Part shown: piece after piece, positions 62,924 to 64,000 of the stretch
Numbering within the stretch: the stretch's first letter is position 1
Layout of the letters: each line of letters opens with the position of its first letter
Source: G964020055 sp964020055
GTDB lineage: Bacteria > Pseudomonadota > Alphaproteobacteria > WRAU01 > Hepatincolaceae
DNA length: 64,000 nt
Reading direction: 5' to 3'
Assembly: GCA_964020055.1 (NCBI GenBank)
Contig: OZ026533.1
Coordinates: forward strand, 744,001 to 808,000
The notes under the pieces: model-generated
Database searches by the model: none
Seen by the model: the letters and a program-made list of their open reading frames with translations, nothing else
What the model was told of the DNA's origin: nothing
Translations under genes and position numbers: made by a program

Positions 62924-64000
62924 TTAAATTTTTATAGTTTTAGAAATAAAATCTGTTATTTCTTTAGAAATTTCTCCTATTTTCGTTTTGTTTTCGCCTT
63001 CAACCATAACTCGAATAAGTTTTTCAGTTCCTGATTTTCTAACAAGGATTCTATATTTATCTTTGTATTTTTCTTGGCATTTAGAAATAAAATCTTTAAC
63101 TACTTGATATTCTAAAGGATTCTGATTGATGAAAGTTATATTTTTTAAAATTTGTGGTGCTTCTTTATAACTATTCAATACAACATTTGAAGGCTCATTA
63201 GCTTCTACCAAAATTTGTACTAATTTTAAAGATGCTAAAATACCATCCCCTGTTGTAGAATATTTCGACATAATAATATGCCCAGATTGTTCACCACCTA
63301 AAGATAATTTATTTTTTTGTAATTCTTTAGATACATACTTATCTCCAACTTGAGTCTGGAGAACTTTGATACCATTCTGTTCTAAATATTTTATAAAAGA
63401 AATATTAGCCATTACCGTGCTAACAACCGTATCTTCATATAACTTATTTTGATTTTTCATATGAACAGCTATTACAGAAAGAATCTTATCTCCATTTATG
63501 ATATTTCCTTTATCATCAATGGCTATTAGTCTATCTGCATCTCCATCATAGGCTAAGCCTAAATTAGCACCTTCTTCTAATACTTTTGCTCTAACTTCAT
63601 CTAGATGAGTTGAACCACAATCTTTATTTATATTCATACCATTAGGGTTAGCACCTATAGATATAACTTCAGCACCTAATTCATAAAAAACAAATGGAGC
63701 TATTTTATAAGCAGCTCCATTTGCACTATCTATAACAATTTTCAAGCCTCTAAAGTTTGCTTCTCTTGGCAACATACTTTTTAAGTACTGAATATAACGA
63801 CCTGAGGCTTCGTTTAACCTATCTACCATACCAATTTCACCTGGTTTTACCAAATATTTTGATAAGTCAGAATTAATAAGATCTTCTATAATTTTCTCAT
63901 CTGAACTAGATAATTTATAACCTTGATTATTGAATAACTTTATACCATTATCATAAAAGGGATTGTGAGATGCTGAAATCATGATCCCCAAATCTGCACG
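62924..64000 (-). CDS. glmM: Phosphoglucosamine mutase, C-terminal part (cut by right window edge)
   Basis: The frame is open to the right edge, so the gene's start is outside the window. About 359 of the usual 445 residues are visible. The catalytic-serine motif reads RADLGIMISASHNPFYDNGIKLF. The metal-binding loop is AYDGDADRLIAID, the sugar-binding loop GGEQSGHII, and the phosphate-binding site VRKSGTEKLIRVMVEG near the end. GlmM converts glucosamine-6-phosphate to glucosamine-1-phosphate for UDP-GlcNAc, a precursor of peptidoglycan and lipid A, in the cytoplasm. Phosphomannomutase relatives are less likely given the GEQSGH and SASHNPFYDNGIK forms. Confidence 0.95.
   Translation of the reverse strand, partial: RADLGIMISASHNPFYDNGIKLFNNQGYKLSSSDEKIIEDLINSDLSKYLVKPGEIGMVDRLNEASGRYIQYLKSMLPREANFRGLKIVIDSANGAAYKIAPFVFYELGAEVISIGANPNGMNINKDCGSTHLDEVRAKVLEEGANLGLAYDGDADRLIAIDDKGNIINGDKILSVIAVHMKNQNKLYEDTVVSTVMANISFIKYLEQNGIKVLQTQVGDKYVSKELQKNKLSLGGEQSGHIIMSKYSTTGDGILASLKLVQILVEANEPSNVVLNSYKEAPQILKNITFINQNPLEYQVVKDFISKCQEKYKDKYRILVRKSGTEKLIRVMVEGENKTKIGEISKEITDFISKTIKI

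Overview
The window looks like part of a chromosome of a low-GC alphaproteobacterium, most likely of the order Rickettsiales. The 16S gene (about 61.2-62.7 kb) is separated from a 23S-5S unit (about 35.7-38.6 kb) by more than 20 kb of protein genes, and each unit has its own promoter and its own processing stem. Such a split rRNA arrangement is a known Rickettsiales hallmark. The base composition is strongly AT-rich. A chorismate synthase gene is present, which is unusual for host-dependent Rickettsiales and would fit a lineage with more biosynthetic capacity, such as Deianiraeaceae. That placement is inference. No CRISPR array, insertion sequence or prophage was seen.

Region by region: 1-16.2 kb holds two giant minus-strand genes for RTX-like repeat proteins. 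The first is cut by the left edge of the window; the second encodes 3,556 residues. They share a near-identical block of about 4.96 kb and are separated by a small DciA/DUF721-like gene. Next come accA and a plus-strand run of dsbA-like, atpB, atpE, atpF', atpF and aroC (17.5-21.5 kb). From 34.4 kb down to 21.5 kb is a minus-strand operon: a MotA/ZorA-like channel protein with an enormous helical tail, a MotB/ZorB/OmpA-like partner, a TolC-like outer-membrane factor, an unknown helical protein, a LapB-type ABC exporter and an HlyD-type adaptor. Then follow gpt, 5S, 23S, a hypothetical gene with comEC, tRNA-Ser, and an AraC-type regulator divergent from a five-gene run of mostly exported enzymes (42.7-46.6 kb). 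The rest is a DEAD-box helicase gene, a secreted hypothetical, a third giant RTX-like gene (3,779 residues from the preferred start), the 16S gene and the end of glmM.

The main functional story is a secretion and adhesion system. The 21.5-34.4 kb operon has the same kinds of parts as the Salmonella SPI-4 Sii system: a proton-channel pair (SiiA/SiiB), an outer-membrane protein (SiiC), an adaptor (SiiD) and an ABC ATPase (SiiF), which together export and control the giant adhesin SiiE. Here the likely substrates are the three giant proteins, which share an N-terminal prefix domain of BapA type. All three giant genes carry a related inverted repeat about 130 bases upstream of their starts. The near-identical block between the first two, next to diverged 5' ends, points to gene conversion or recombination between paralogous surface proteins. 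Assignments rest on reading motifs and context only; no database search was run.
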